DNA from: Ceraceosorus guamensis
Lineage: Eukaryota > Basidiomycota > Exobasidiomycetes > Ceraceosorales > Ceraceosoraceae
NCBI RefSeq assembly: GCF_003144195.1
Contig: NW_020290028.1
Location: forward strand, 124,001-188,000
DNA: 64,000 nucleotides
Direction: 5' to 3'
A program made the translations under genes and the position numbers. How positions within the stretch are numbered: the stretch's first letter is position 1; every line of letters starts with the position of its first letter. Below, in pieces: positions 45,373 to 57,929 of the stretch. The notes below the pieces were generated by a model. That model had not been told where the DNA came from. It was given only the letters and a program-made list of their open reading frames with translations, and ran no database searches.

Positions 45373-48273
45373 TTAGAGCATGATCGTGGAGTAGAACCTC
45401 GCTAGCTGATCCTGCTTCTCACGCGCCAGACGCTCTTCTTCGTTGTACCGGACGTTATCCTCCGCAATGGCGTCGACGTGAGTGACAAGATCGATGTTTG
45501 CCTGTGCATCAGATGATTAAGCGATGGCTCATCGTCAACCGCTGGCTCTGTCAGCCTTGCAAGGCACCAGAGACTTACAGCTGGGATGATACGGGTCTTG
45601 AGCTTCAGTCTGAAGAGGATATAGAAAGCAAAGCAGAGCAAAGGTGGAAGGTAGCTAGAGATCAAAATGCCAGCGTCGAATTTGTGAATCACCTCCCAGC
45701 CAGAGACGATGGTCAAGGTGGTCGTCATGCCCATCACGAACCACGCGCCAGTAAGCTGTCAAGAGGCGTCACAAGCGAGGAGAAGGGAGGGGTGGCCAAA
45801 AGGGTGAGCACGCCGACCATTGGAAGGCTGAGTTCTGCGTACTCACCGCACCAACCGCGGTGAAGGGCAAAGATTCGTGTGCCATGCCCTGGGCTTTCAT
45901 TCCTGCTCTGAATCGGATGTATGCAAAAGCAATCGCCCACCATCCCATCATTGCGCTGATGGCCGAAAGTCGTTGCAGGAAGCTGTGAGTCCACATAGAA
46001 TGTGTACATCAGCCTGCAAGTTCTCACTATTGTAGCCCGCGAAGCGGTTCGGTCTTTTGCATCCTTGGCTGTGACGAGTAGTTGCAACTAGCACTCACGT
46101 AAAAAAGTCGTTGGCACCGAAAATATCGCCTAGGAAACAGATACTTGCAAGGACGCAGGCTGCCAAGACGCAAGTCCAAGGCAGGCCATACGGAGTGACA
46201 TACTTGAACTGCTTTGGAGCATATCCTTTCTGGGCCAAGCTATACAACGAGCGAGAGGCGACGTAGAGAGTGGCGCAGCCTGCCGATATGGTTGCTGCAA
46301 CGATGGCCGCGTTCATCTTCCAGGCGCCATCACCAGTGTCCAAAAAGTCTCGATCTGAGCTGCGAAGACTTTCAAACACGAAGCACGAATGAAGGGCCGT
46401 GTAACTCACGAGGTGTGGAAAAGCTTCATTGTCCCAATTTGATGGCAAGCCTTGAACATCAGAGGGCGCTCTTCCGAAGGGGCCAGATATACTTACTGTG
46501 TATGCGCGCATGCTCCATAGCGATGATGAAGGCCGAGGTACCTTTATGCTCCGTCACGAGAGCCGGATCGTCCGCAGGAACTACCATGCCCAGCACAAAG
46601 CTGTGGACAAGCGTCATGCCAGTGAGTCGACTCTTGAGTATCTGTGCTTGAGCAACCATGACCCAGCTCACGTGATTCCAATGTACACGAAACAGATCCT
46701 CATCTTGACGATGCCCAGAGCCTTTGGAAGAACCCTTCGAGGATTCCTCGTCTCTGCTGCTGCTAGCGCCAAAAGTCTGTCGAGAGACGATCAGAGAGAA
46801 GAGGATGATCACGTCATTGAGCCGGCAGTAAACTCACTCAATGCCCTGAACGGTCCAGTGTAAAGGGCAGTCGGTGTGAGCGATATCGGTGCCGTCTTGT
46901 AGCTCCTACTTTTCCTACTCACACTCATGCTGAATGCAGCTTGGATGGTCGCGCTGAGCACGCCAGCCAACCTGCCGAGCGGACCATCAATCTTGTAGTC
47001 TCTGATCGGCGCATATGGGGGTTCCCAATACTTGAAACGAATCACTTTGGCGTTGGGGCCAGCTCCAGCTGCTATCGCGATGCAGATGAAGAAGCAGACT
47101 ACCCTGTTGAACATAACCAGATCCGACGCTCAGCATTTGCTTGTCAACGCTTGGAATCCAGGGTCAAGGCATCGCCACTTACAGTGCGAAAAGCTTGCCA
47201 AGAGAGAACCACATCCTGCAAAATGAAACGCAAAATGCACTGCTTCGATGCTACCTGTCTATCTTCGCCTAGGCCAATGTCACTCACTCGCATTCTCCAT
47301 ACAGCCTAGCGGGAAGACAGTTGATGGACAGGACGGTGACCAAGCCCAGTATCATGAAGAGGGCAGGTGCAAAATCCGTCCAATATCCTACCATGACCGA
47401 CAAAGCGTTGATCTCTGCTGCCAGCGTGAAGCATGCATTCAGCATGATATTCCTGCGCGGCAACGGACGGCCAGATGGTGTGAGCGAGGAGAATCGCCCA
47501 ATCACGAGTCAAGCTTCTGGATGAGGCTATGCTCACCAACCGATCACGGCAGACAATGCAGGATCGACGAAGCGGCCAGCCAATCGAATGTGGCCTCCGT
47601 TGAGCGGCAAGAAGCTGATCATCTCCCCGCTGTAATTTAAGGGTGGAACCGCAAAGGAGAGAGCATTCAGCTTGGAGGTCGGAGGCTTTCTGACACGTCA
47701 AACATACAGGCAATTCATGAGAAGCCACACGGTGAGGCTCATGATCATGTACCCGATCAAGAGTCCCAAAGGTCCAGCATGGGCAAGTATGCCGCCCGTA
47801 CCGAGCCAGATCCCTACTCCAACAGCGTGTCCCCACGAGATGAAAGTGACGTGTCTAGGCTTAAACTCTCTATGCAGCTCGTGCGTTCCGTAGTCCGCTC
47901 GACTGTCTGCTCCAAGGAAGGGCAAAGGTGCGGTAGCGACGCAAGCTGTGGGTCTGTCGCGATCGGAATCAGCACGTCCTGCCCGACTAGAGGTACCAGA
48001 CACGCTGTTGGGGGCTGCAGCGTGGGGTGATTGAAGTGCACCTTCACCACCTTCGGCCCGAGTTCGACTGCTCTCAGCTGCACCATACGCTGGCACTTCG
48101 ATGGCGTCGTTCATGTCCAAGTAAGACTTTTCTTCTTGACCGTTGACGTAGTTGGGAGAGGTATGAGCTGCGGGAGGATAGGCTGGTAAGCCCCTCGCTC
48201 TCATCTCCATCGTCTCGGATGACTTGCGACATGGCGACGCGAAAGCAAAGTTGAGGTAGTGATCGTCCGACAT
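45373..48273 (-). CDS. Amino-acid permease (APC superfamily, fungal AAT family)
   Basis: Plasma-membrane proton-coupled amino-acid transporter by family. Thirteen exons: 48273-47708, 47629-47537, 47452-47288, 47215-47183, 47103-46923, 46845-46838, 46776-46672, 46600-46497, 46450-46410, 46316-46099, 45982-45847, 45755-45579 and 45501-45373, about 651 residues. A cytosolic N-terminus of about 150 residues precedes the first membrane segment (GVGIWLGTGGILAHAGPLGL). Family motifs are MISFLPLNGGHIRLAGRFVD, FSMSGIELLALAAAETRNPR, FIIAMEHARIHSLPS, AGCATLYVASRSLYSLAQKG and AQGMAHESLPF. A hydrophilic C-terminal tail follows. The sixth exon is only 8 nt (GGCATTGA) and supplies GIE of the conserved FxGIEL segment. 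Substrate range is not shown by sequence. Confidence 0.9.
46838..46845 (-). other. 8-nt coding microexon of the permease gene
   Basis: GGCATTGA lies between a CAG acceptor and a GTGAGT donor. It restores phase between exons ending ATGAGT (46923) and starting A-CTT-TTG (46776), giving MSGIELLALAAAETRNPRR, the family-conserved segment. Skipping it would shift the frame. Confidence 0.82.
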
Positions 48274-50365
48274 GCTGCTGGCGTTGCTTTCGCTGCTCTC
48301 GTGTCGTTAGAGGACCTGCAGTGGGAGGCAAGGGGAGCGTAGGGAACGCAGGGAGCAGGAGAGGGGATGGGTGACACGACAGGATTCTGCGAGAATAGCG
48401 GGGCCAGCAGCAGGGATGAAGTGCGCATAAGGGCAGCGACGCTTTGACGACCTTGTACGCGTTGAGCTAGGCCTCTAGCTTTATTCACAATTAACATTGA
48501 CTCACAATTGCAGTGAGCAGAGGCAGTCTCTGACGGACGAGCGGAATTCGAAAAGCGGGGACTCAAAGTTGAGCTCGAGTTTGAGTCACTTGATGTGTCC
48601 ATCGATGGATGTTAACCACTTTGGTCATTCTCGATTGAACGCTGGCACATGGATTTACATTCAATTAAGATTCTGCAGCGGTTGGATGCGCGCTTTGTCG
48701 GTCTGTGGAGACTTTGAATCAAGAATGTCTGCTCATGTGCCATACGACCTTGTGTATACATCATCTGTATCAGCTCAAACGTATGTAGCTGTTGTGAGGA
48801 GCAGACTTTTGACTACAGTGCGCAAAGTACCTCATTTGACCGCCAAATGGTCGTTGCACGAAGCGCGCCTCAACCTGATTACTACTGTTGCCGCGTCCCA
48901 AATTGTGTAATCGCACTTGATGAGATTCTGATTCGAGGGTGGAGATTCTGTAACATTTGAGAGCGTAGAGCAAAGCTTTCTCTTCGATTGGGAGCATCCT
49001 GGACATAGACATGTACAGCCATAAGTTTGAATGCTAACGAGTCGCAGCTGGTCCGACGCGAACAAGGTCTTGTATCTGTATGTCTGAGGAACAGGAGTGC
49101 CCTCTCGAGGCGTGCTCATCTGCGAATGGCGCAATAAAGAGGCTGTACTCGCACGTACAGGGGTCAGGGTGGTATATGTATCCGTCCTGCTTATCATTGT
49201 ATGGCACGTGCTGCGCGAATAAAGAATCAAGACTCAAGACTCAAGACTCGAGCGAGTCGTGAATTGAGTCAGTAGTGAGTCTTGAGTTTGAGTGTCATGT
49301 CGAAATTCGTGATTGGATGTGAGTGTCGAATGCGGTCCAAAAGTCACACTTGTGAGGTTGTGACTGCGGTTGCACTCACGACTCGACGCATCAGCGGGCT
49401 CGAAGATCGCTGTGCAGCAGGAGAACGAGCACACCTGTGAGCTGCGGGCTGCGGCACCGAGGGGCTACAATAATAACTCAGCCGTGATTCGTGATTGGTC
49501 AGTTTCATCTATGCTTTGGGTTCCGCTTCCGCGCGGTCGCAAAATCACGCTGGCTCATCGTTGCGTGGCCGGAAATCTGCGCTTCTTGAAGACGATTGAA
49601 GTTCAGTACACGCTACCGCAATAAGTCAAAGTAACATCACGAGCACGGAGGAGATTGTCGGGTGAGCTCTAGCTGCGATGAGACATTCACGAGTGTCTGC
49701 TACATGGCATAGCGGTACCTAAATGTTGCGCACAGCCATGCCCGCGCATCCATCTCCATACGTATATCCGTCGTAGGTAATATGCGCGTCGGCCCATTCC
49801 ATCCCAGCCAAGCGAAGCCAGAACCATGGACCAGTTTGGTGCAGACGACATGTCCTACTCGATCGGCCCCGCGTAGAGTCAAACTATACCAACACTCTGA
49901 ACAACTTCCACGCACGCACAGCTTGGCTCGTTTTGTGATCGAACAACCGCTCCTCGTTATTCGGGGGTACAGGTACAGAAGAGAAGCGTGGTCGCATGAG
50001 TAGAGCAAGGGAAGTTACAACCGATTTGTCACACGTCAGGACGGGACCCATGAATTGGCCGCTCTGATCGGCTGTTAAAAAAGATCATATCAAGATAGGC
50101 TTGCTGCAACGCGCGCGTCCCGTCCAATCGAGTGCTGAAAAGATGACATTAGGTCAAGTCTCACTTGCAAGGCCAAAATGGTCAAGGGAAACCAAAAGTC
50201 GTAGCCGATGCGTGTTTGTTTCGTGATGGTGACGTACGAATCCGCGTTGCGCAGCTGCCAAAGCACATTCACATGCAGTCAGGTCGTTCCAAGTTTGGCG
50301 GTTGCGCGCGGCAAGCCCCTCGAATGCAAGGTTCTGATAGCGTGTAGGCAGGCATGCAGCTCTCC
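48274..50365. other. 2.1 kb intergenic region upstream of the permease
   Basis: Contains the permease promoter side and the 3' flank of the Arf-GEF gene. It is rich in recurrent motifs: perfect AATCAAGAAT at 48717, the CAAGACT repeat block at 49225-49292, and TCACGA-type copies at about 49255, 49305, 49377, 49484, 49640 and 49688. No protein-coding gene is recognised; frames are short and motif-free. Confidence 0.5.
49225..49292. repeat. CAAGACT tandem copies with inverted GAGTCTTGAG copy
   Basis: Three head-to-tail copies of TCAAGAC (about 49227-49247) are followed within 30 bases by GAGTCTTGAG (49277-49286) in reverse orientation, with GAGTCGTGAATTGAGTC between. The block can fold into an imperfect hairpin. 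Confidence 0.65.
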
Positions 50366-53300
50366 TCAAGCGCTAGAGGGCACAGGCCCCCCTTCTTCCT
50401 CCGGCCTCGTCTGGTTCACCGCATCAGCTCGTTTCATCATGCTCTCCACCGCCCTCGCAGCGCTCTTCTCAGCCCTCAACTTGGCAGCCGCGCGCAGTGA
50501 TTCGACATACACCTGAAATTTGGTGAGCCTAGAGCAGCGTTGATGCAAAGCCACCGTGTCAGTCGTGAAGATTCCCCCGCTGGTGAACACCATCGATACT
50601 CACTCTGCAAGCAACCACTGGCTCTTTGTTTGCCAATTCTGAAGCGCTTTAGCATGATTGTTGCCTTTGGGACTGTAAAGCAAGCGCATCGGCTCTCGCA
50701 ACGCATTGTGTTCTTCCAGCTCCTTCTCAATCGTAGCCACTCTGCGAAGGCAAGCCTCGAGTTGCTCCTCTTCCTTGAGCGTGCTTTGCGTGGTCGGTGC
50801 GATAGGCGCCTTCCAGTCGTTGATGTAGATGCGTTCGTTTGCGTGGACACCAGCAGTCCCTGCGCTCGAAAAGACGCTGGACCCACCCGACGTGCCCTTC
50901 ACAGACAGACCTGGTGAGCCATTGGCGGTACCAGGTGCCAGTGAAGCTGCAGCGTCTGTCCAATTTTGAAACAGAGACCCGCCAATTTTCGCTCGCCCCG
51001 ATCGTCCAGAGCGACCGCTTCGAATGCTGCGGTTATCGCTCGCGACTGCGCTCGCAGATGAGCCGGCAGCCTGGTTGCGCGACGAGGCGGTGAGCGTAGA
51101 GTAGATGCTGGCGTCGGGAGGGGCAGAGCCCAAACGCGCAGGAGTGGCTTGTGTCACGCTCAGCGAGTCCATCGACCCCAAGCTGCCCGCATGACTTGGA
51201 CGACCGTGCACACTCTGTGCCATGGATTCGCGCGGTTCATCGTCCAGCGTACCGCGCTCGCCATCCTCCTCATCGTCGAAATCGTACTGGCTCTTAGGCA
51301 GCACCTTGTTCCAGCCGTACTCCATGTTGCCAACAGCACCTCCCAAAGGCTCTCTGCTTTGTCGGGCGGCCCAGTAGTTACAGGTGGACACCCACTCTTG
51401 CACCAGCTCTTCATGTCCGGCTTGATAGAAGTACACGCCACCAGTAGGCAACGTCAAAGCCAAGACGTGGGGTCGTGCACGGTTGTATCCAGGCGGAGGC
51501 AGCGCATTCGCCAGGGTGTGGGCCAAGGAGAAGTCCCCAAGCGGTGTAGCATTGGACAACCAATTGCCTCCTCCAACTGCAGTGGCAGCTTTGGAAGTAG
51601 AACCGCTGACGGCGCCAAAGCGAAATACGGAAAACAGACCCTTTTGTACAACGACAAAGACTTCGAGCCAATTCTTGTCTTTTGCGCGTCTCTGCGGGCC
51701 TTCCCAATAATGCTTTCGGTTCAGCATGCCTTCTTTGGCCCAGGGTGGACCCATGAGCGCCAGCTCCTCGTCACTCAGCTCGTCATCTTTCAAGCTGGCA
51801 TCGCTCGTGGCGTCGTCCTCGTCATTCGCCTCCTTGACAATGCTGTGAGAAAGCGTGTTTGCGAAGCCCAAGGTCAAAGGCGTTGCGCGTTCCGCAGCGG
51901 CGCTAGAGACCGGAAATTGACTATTTGGCGAGCTCAGTGCGGAGCTAGCAGGTGTCAAGCCGCTCTCCGCAAATGATCGAGATTCGAAGCTGCTCGGCGT
52001 CAAGCTCAGGTTGTCTTCGCTTCGAAGCAGCGTAGAACTGCTGGTGCCAAGTAAGCCTTGGATTCCCCGAATACTACCGCGTTTGAGCGCGCTCACACGC
52101 TCGGAACCAATGGTGAGCGTGTTGCCGCCTCGAAGGGTTCGGCGCTGAGCTCCGGTGAGCATGGGGCTGAGAGCATCCTTGCTTTCCGCAGTAGGCAGTC
52201 TAATCTGGTCGCTTTTGACCGCCGCATATATTTCCTGCAACGGGGAGCAGATGGTACGCGTGAGCTCAAGGACGTTTCGACAAGCTGAACCACATCGCGG
52301 TCATTCACCTTGAGCAGACCTTCAAGCTCCACTTCCCAAGCTCGTGACCTGGCTGCGGTGTGACCCTCTAGGCTCGACTTCTTGCCGATACTTTGCGCCG
52401 CTCCAGACGCGGATGGCGGGTATTTGCCAGATGTCGAGTCACCACCCGCGCCGACAGTGTGCGAGCTTCCAGTCGCAGCAGCGTGATATCCTGCCGACTT
52501 GACGCTGCTACCGCTTTTTGAGGGTTTGCGTTTGAGGCTCGAAGAGCCTAGCGCATCTGAAGGCGTACCGACTCCCGACGAACTGTCAATGGTGACATTG
52601 AGACTGCTTCTAGAGTCGTCTGCATTTGGATGACCGCTCGTCGAAGTGAAGCTTTCGTTCCGTGCACTTTCGCTGATGGCAGAGAGCGTGTTGCGCACAA
52701 ATTGGTTGCGTGTCATCCTCTCGACAATATCAGCGACGTGAAGATCGGTGTTGAGCAGGAGCAAGGAGAAGACGAGCGAATGCACCACGTCCGCGCTCGT
52801 GTAGAGCGGCAAGGGGTTGCAAGCCCAGAATCGTTCGCTGAACGCAAAAAGGATTCGGTCCACCTGTTGCGTCTCTGCGCGGAGGAAGAGCTTGTCGCAC
52901 AGCTTTCGAAACGCATCGTCCACGCGAAGTCCGGTAAAGTCAAAATTGGTCATGTAGAGCGATCTCGCCGTCGACTTGACCAATCCCAGGCCGCCTAGAC
53001 TTTCAGCGACCTTTTCGCGCTTGATGATCGACTCGTCCTCCTCCCAGCAAGCATGCGCGAGCCTTTTCGCCTGCGCCTCGATATCCACCGCAGGATCCGT
53101 TGAATCCATCGCAGTAGCGCTCACACTGCTGCTGGCACTTCGGCGTGGACTCTTGGTGCTGGCGAGTTCAGCTGGAAGGGCAGCCAGTTTGCCTGCGGGC
53201 GTTCCGGATGGGGAAGCCCGTCCAGCGCGCCGCTGACTTGACGCAACAGTCAGCGCACTGGAGGGCAGAGGGCCCAAGTCCGAGACTTCCCTCGCATGCG

Positions 53301-56187
53301 TCTTCTTTCCCTTTGCTCCAGGCTCCGTCTCGGTGGGCGTGGTGGGCTCGTCATAGTCCTCGTTCTGAGGTACTAGGCGTATGGAATGCTCGGCATCCAA
53401 AGATTCATCAGGATCTGGTGAGGAGCTAGCGGCGGCGGCGGCAGCACCATCGAGGAGAGGAGATCGTGGCGGCGGGGGGTCCTTTGTGCCTGCAGCATTC
53501 GCTCTGGCTTGCAAATCTGCCCTCCTGAAAAAGAGCGACCCGGGATCGACGGCGGTTTCGAAGCTCCTTGCACTTTGGGTCGAGACGTTGTCCGAGCGCT
53601 TGCCATGACCCTGCAGCTGCGGATCCACCACGCCGTCGTCCTCAACATCGGCCGGCGTTGTTAGGATCTGCGGAGAGCTTGGCAAGGACGCATCCACTTC
53701 GTGTGTCCAACCAGGCGCCGATGCATTCCGAGGCCTCGGGTCAAGCGCGTATGCGGATGCGGTGGTGTTCGGTGCAGTCACTTCAAACGAGCCACGCCCA
53801 GGCGAGACATTACCGGCGGTACGCTTGCCAAGAGGGGCAATTGGCGATCGCTTGAAGCTGGTCGGCGATCTTGCCCAGCCCTCCGGCGTCTCTACGGCCC
53901 CGAGAATGGCATCAGCTGTCCTGACGCCGCTCGTAGAGCCCTTGTTGTTGCTACGGCGATCAAAACGGTCCAAAGTGGCCGGTTGACTCCAATGTTTTGT
54001 TTCATCCTCATCGCCCATGAAGCTGCCTGACCTGGAGGTGTTGGCATCAATGCCGTGCAGATCCGGTAAAACGGGACTGGGAGTCCAGGAAGGCAGCGGT
54101 GCAGCAATCTTGGTCTTGGTGTCTAGATCTCTAGCCGAATCCGCAAAAGTCTCGTCCATCTGGGTCTGCCAAGCTTTGAGAGTGTGTCTCATTTCGCTGC
54201 CACTGGACGTGGACCCACCGACATTACTATCCACTTTTCGTTTATGGCTTTGATTGGGGAGCCTTGGAAGCTGCTGCGCAAGGTTGTGAGAGGCTGATCG
54301 CTGATTGACGCTGGGCTGCGCATTGGAAGCACCACCAGAAGTCAGAGGAGCAGAACCGGAGCGAGCTTGTGCATCTTTGGCGAGGGGCAAAGGAGGATTG
54401 CCGATTCCGATCGGACTTGATTTGTCCTTCTTCGAAGCCTTGGACATGCGGCTCCCGAACCCCCCAGATGTCTTGCCGAGTGTACTTTGCTCCTGAGCCC
54501 ACTTAGCGGGCAGCGATGGAACGGGCTCCTCTGCGTAGTTTGTAGCCGCGCGAGCATGTTCAGCACGGCTGGTCGGAACGCTCTTGGTGCTGGGTGCTTG
54601 ACTGGCAGCACCATCCGAGACAAAGCTGCTGTTGCTAGATCTCCTTTGCAGCGAAGCATGGGGTCCGACCGGTAGTCCCAGAGGCGGCAAAGCCAAATTG
54701 ACCGCGTTTGCTGCATTTTTAGCATCCGTCTTTGGGTCCTTGTCTCCTCGAAGCTTTCTCAAGAAACCACTCGTCTTCTTCAACCTTTGACTCAAAAAGG
54801 TTCCACCTGGCTTGTCGCTGCCACTCGGGTCGGGGCTACTTAGCCCAACTTCTTGTTCCAACCCCACGCTAGAGCCGCTTGGGCTGATTGGGAATGCTGA
54901 GTTTGACCAGGCTGTCGGGGTCGTATTGACAGTCGCGGCCGGCGACCGCGCCGTTGATTGCGGATCTCCCCGACTACTAGATCTTGGGAACGGAACAGTG
55001 GGATTGAGAGTACGACTTGGGGTTGGGCTCAATGCTGCAGAGCTGTTACCAGTCGCAGGCGGCAAGGAGGAGAGCGCAAGCATGTTGAGATCGTTTCCGC
55101 TCCCAGACTCGTTGGCCGAGACGACGTGCGCGGCGTTTTGCCGACTAGTAGCGGCCTTGGCTTTGCCAGTAGGCGTCAGTGTGGCGCCATTTCTAGCAAT
55201 TCCAGCTGAGCTCGAATTTGCCTTGGCAGAGCCACTGAGTGGGTGAATAGGGAGGCTCGGAGCGGAAAGTTCTGCTGCACTAGCTATCGGGCTAGCACCT
55301 CCGCTCGGAGGTGTTGCATACCTCCCACTTGTCGCGCTCGCTCGCGTGCTCGTACTAGGATTTCGCTCGATATTGCGAGGTGGACGTGCTGGAGTCTGAG
55401 CGCTCTCCTTTGGAGTGGGAGTTTGGCTCGTACTTGCGGAAGCGAACTGATATTGACCAAGACGAGGAGTCTGCTCTGACAGTGGTCCTCGACCACCTGT
55501 CGAATCCGGCGAGTTCTGCGCTTCGCGGGCGTCGTAAGTAGTGTTGGGAATTCTAGGCGAGCTCCGGTCCTGACCCGCAATCGAGTGAGTGGAGCCCCGA
55601 CCTGCCCCACCAAAGAAAGTCTTGGCCTGGTTCGCAGATAGCCTGCCGTCCTGATCGTTATCCGCGCGGTGGCGAGTGCTCGAGTAGCGAGGCGGGACAT
55701 CCTCCTCAGGCTCCGCGTCTTCGATTGGCTCATCTCTCATCGTGTCCTGTATATCGCCGCCCACATCCGACGACAGCTTGTAGGTCTCGTCCGAGGCCAA
55801 GAGCTGCTCGAACGTCTTCCCAGTACGTTGACCCGTCGTTGTGGTGCCGGAGGAAGAGCTGGTGTTGGATCTGGAAGGCTTCAGCGTTGCGACGTTGGAC
55901 AGACCCGCTCCTAATTTCGTCGCTGTAGATGCGCTGTGCTCGCTGCCCGTCAAGCTTCCATCGGCGGCGCTCGCAAAGCTTGTGTTGCTGCCAATGGTGC
56001 TAGCTGTACCAGGTCTTTGCCGCGCTCCAAATCTGCTGGACCCTTCGTTGACAGAGCCTCTCTGCGCGCTCCTGCCGTATGGTCCTCGACGCTGCGAAGA
56101 GCTAGATTGCGTAGAGACGTCGGACGGTCTTCTCACCTCCTCAGGTGCTGGTGCTCCACCGGTCTGAATGGTACCTGACATGGACAT
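50366..56187 (-). CDS. Sec7-PH Arf guanine-nucleotide exchange factor (EFA6/PSD, Yel1/Syt1 type)
   Basis: Three exons, 56187-52309, 52234-50604 and 50528-50366, give about 1890 residues. The first 1000 are Ser/Thr/Pro/Asn-rich and predicted disordered. The Sec7 domain (about residues 1030-1170) reads DEDESIIKREKVAESLGGLG-like N-terminal helices (here EEDESIIKREKVAESLGG), then LFLRAETQQVDRILFAFSER and SLVFSLLLLNTDLHVADIVE. The Glu in RAETQQ is at the place of the catalytic glutamic finger; the ETQ form resembles EFA6/PSD GEFs rather than PGEAQ of ARNO. A PH domain follows (KNWLEVFVVVQKGLFSVFRF to QAGHEELVQEWVSTCNYWAA) and a coiled C-terminal helix (EEEQLEACLRRVATIEKELE) completes the EFA6-like layout. 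It should activate an Arf at membranes. Confidence 0.9.
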
Positions 56188-57929
56188 ACCGCCGCCGATG
56201 GAAGTGTATGATGAGCGCTAGCAATCTCGGGCTGGAATTGAATGGGTCTCCTGGATGTGGGCGGGAGACTTGGATAGAGCTGCAATTCAAAACTCCAAAA
56301 GCGCTTCAACGGAAGGCGTTTGTGCGGTAAACTTTTGCGTGAAGTGGCACTTTGTGGCCGCTGCCGCTCGCTTTGTTGAGGCAGACGAGCGATGTGTGAC
56401 GATGTTTCGATGTGGACGCGAGCTGGTGTAAACGCCGCGTGAATGGTGAGGCGCTAGTGGTGGACTTGAAGGGCGGACGAGAGGCTGTATGCGGTCGTTG
56501 AAGCGCCCGAGCACAGTTGCAAATGAGATGAAGATGAGCTTAGGAAGCAAAGGGTGGGATGTGGCTGCCTCTGCAAGGACGGCCCGTCTGTGTGTGCTGC
56601 TGGTTCCACGACTGGCGGTGTGTGGTGTGATGGAAGCCAGGGGCGCTATCTTGACGCGGGCCGACGAGGCTTGTCCCCTGAGCCGCGCTGGGTATTGCGA
56701 ATGCTGCTACTCGCTCACAACGGAGCACGAAGAAAGCTCGTTGGAGAGCTCGGGCAGAGCTGACCAGTCGCTCAGATTGCACGCGTCGCGGCTGCACCAG
56801 TTACGAGCGCAAGTGTTATCAAGTATACGCGAGCCAAAAACGGACCGGCAGTCGTGTGATGTCCGTCTGTTGTCTTGAGAGATCTAGGTTTCCGATTTGC
56901 TTGCGCCGACGCCCATCAGGGATCGCGTGTGGTGCGACGGCTGAGTGGATATAGCGCATCAGAGATCGGGTTGGGAGACAAAGGCTAAGCAAGAAACATC
57001 AAGAATGAAGAATGAAGAGTGCGAATCTGAATGCTCACAACTCCATATCACGACCTTGCTGCCACATGTAAGCTAGTAGTGTAAGTCCACCCCACGCACG
57101 CGCTGCGACGACTAGGCTCAGACTGTAGGTACTCCAGCACACTTTGCATCCCACGCGACTCATTGATCAGAGGCGGTGACGGGTGACTCTTTGCAGTCAT
57201 CATCAGCAGCAAGCAGAGTATAAGAGCGACTGCATCAGGGAGAGCTTAAAATAGCGTGCACGGCCTCCCTGCTCCAGCACGACGAGTGCAGTATAGTAAG
57301 TGAGAGTCTGAGTGCGCAGGAGCCGTGACCGCGCTTGCTTCGCACGCGCGACGTACGCGGTGCTTCGCCTCAATCATGGCTGGCGTCGCGGTACTTACCG
57401 AACACTCACAGACTCTTGACTTCAATGAGCAGGCTGCTGCTCCAATTTGAATTCTTGATTGTAGCATTTGCGTGACTTCGAGCTTACCACTCGAGGCTAC
57501 ATCTCACTCACGACTGCAGCGTCGGTCCACTGATTCGGAATTGTTAGAAGCTATTGTCGATGGGCACCTTGCGATGACTCGTGCCTTGGGGGCAACGGAA
57601 GATGCGCATTCTCGAACAATCTTTTACGTGGCCTGTGTCACGAGTTCATAAGAGTCACGAGTCGTGAGTGCTGCTTATTCAAGATTGGAAGAAGTCGGCC
57701 AGCCGTGCGCAATACAGCCGCTAAGCTCGACTTTTCCGAAGCGCGCCGCGCGTGGTCGGGTCCATTCGCAATTGTGCAAAGTCGAGAGCCGCGCGGTATT
57801 GTTGGAACGACCTTGCACGCTTCTCTACCCTTTGGTCAATCACGAAGCTCATCCATCCAGCCACTGCGCTCGATGTCCAAATTTCAGGCCACCTATTAGC
57901 CTCGAGCAAAGGCATTGTATATTGCAGCC
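56188..57929. other. 1.7 kb divergent intergenic region, Arf-GEF / PPR gene
   Basis: The upstream regions of two divergent genes. It holds ATTCTTGATT at 57451 (reverse complement of AATCAAGAAT), CTCACTCACGACTG near 57507, and a tight cluster GTCACGAGTTC plus GAGTCACGAGTCGTGAGTG at 57637-57670. Short reading frames on both strands lack motifs. Confidence 0.5.

Noticed and set aside
51149-51976. 275-codon plus-strand frame opposite the Arf-GEF
   Set aside because: It lies antisense to well-supported PH-domain coding sequence and has no motif of its own; it is a codon-bias shadow.
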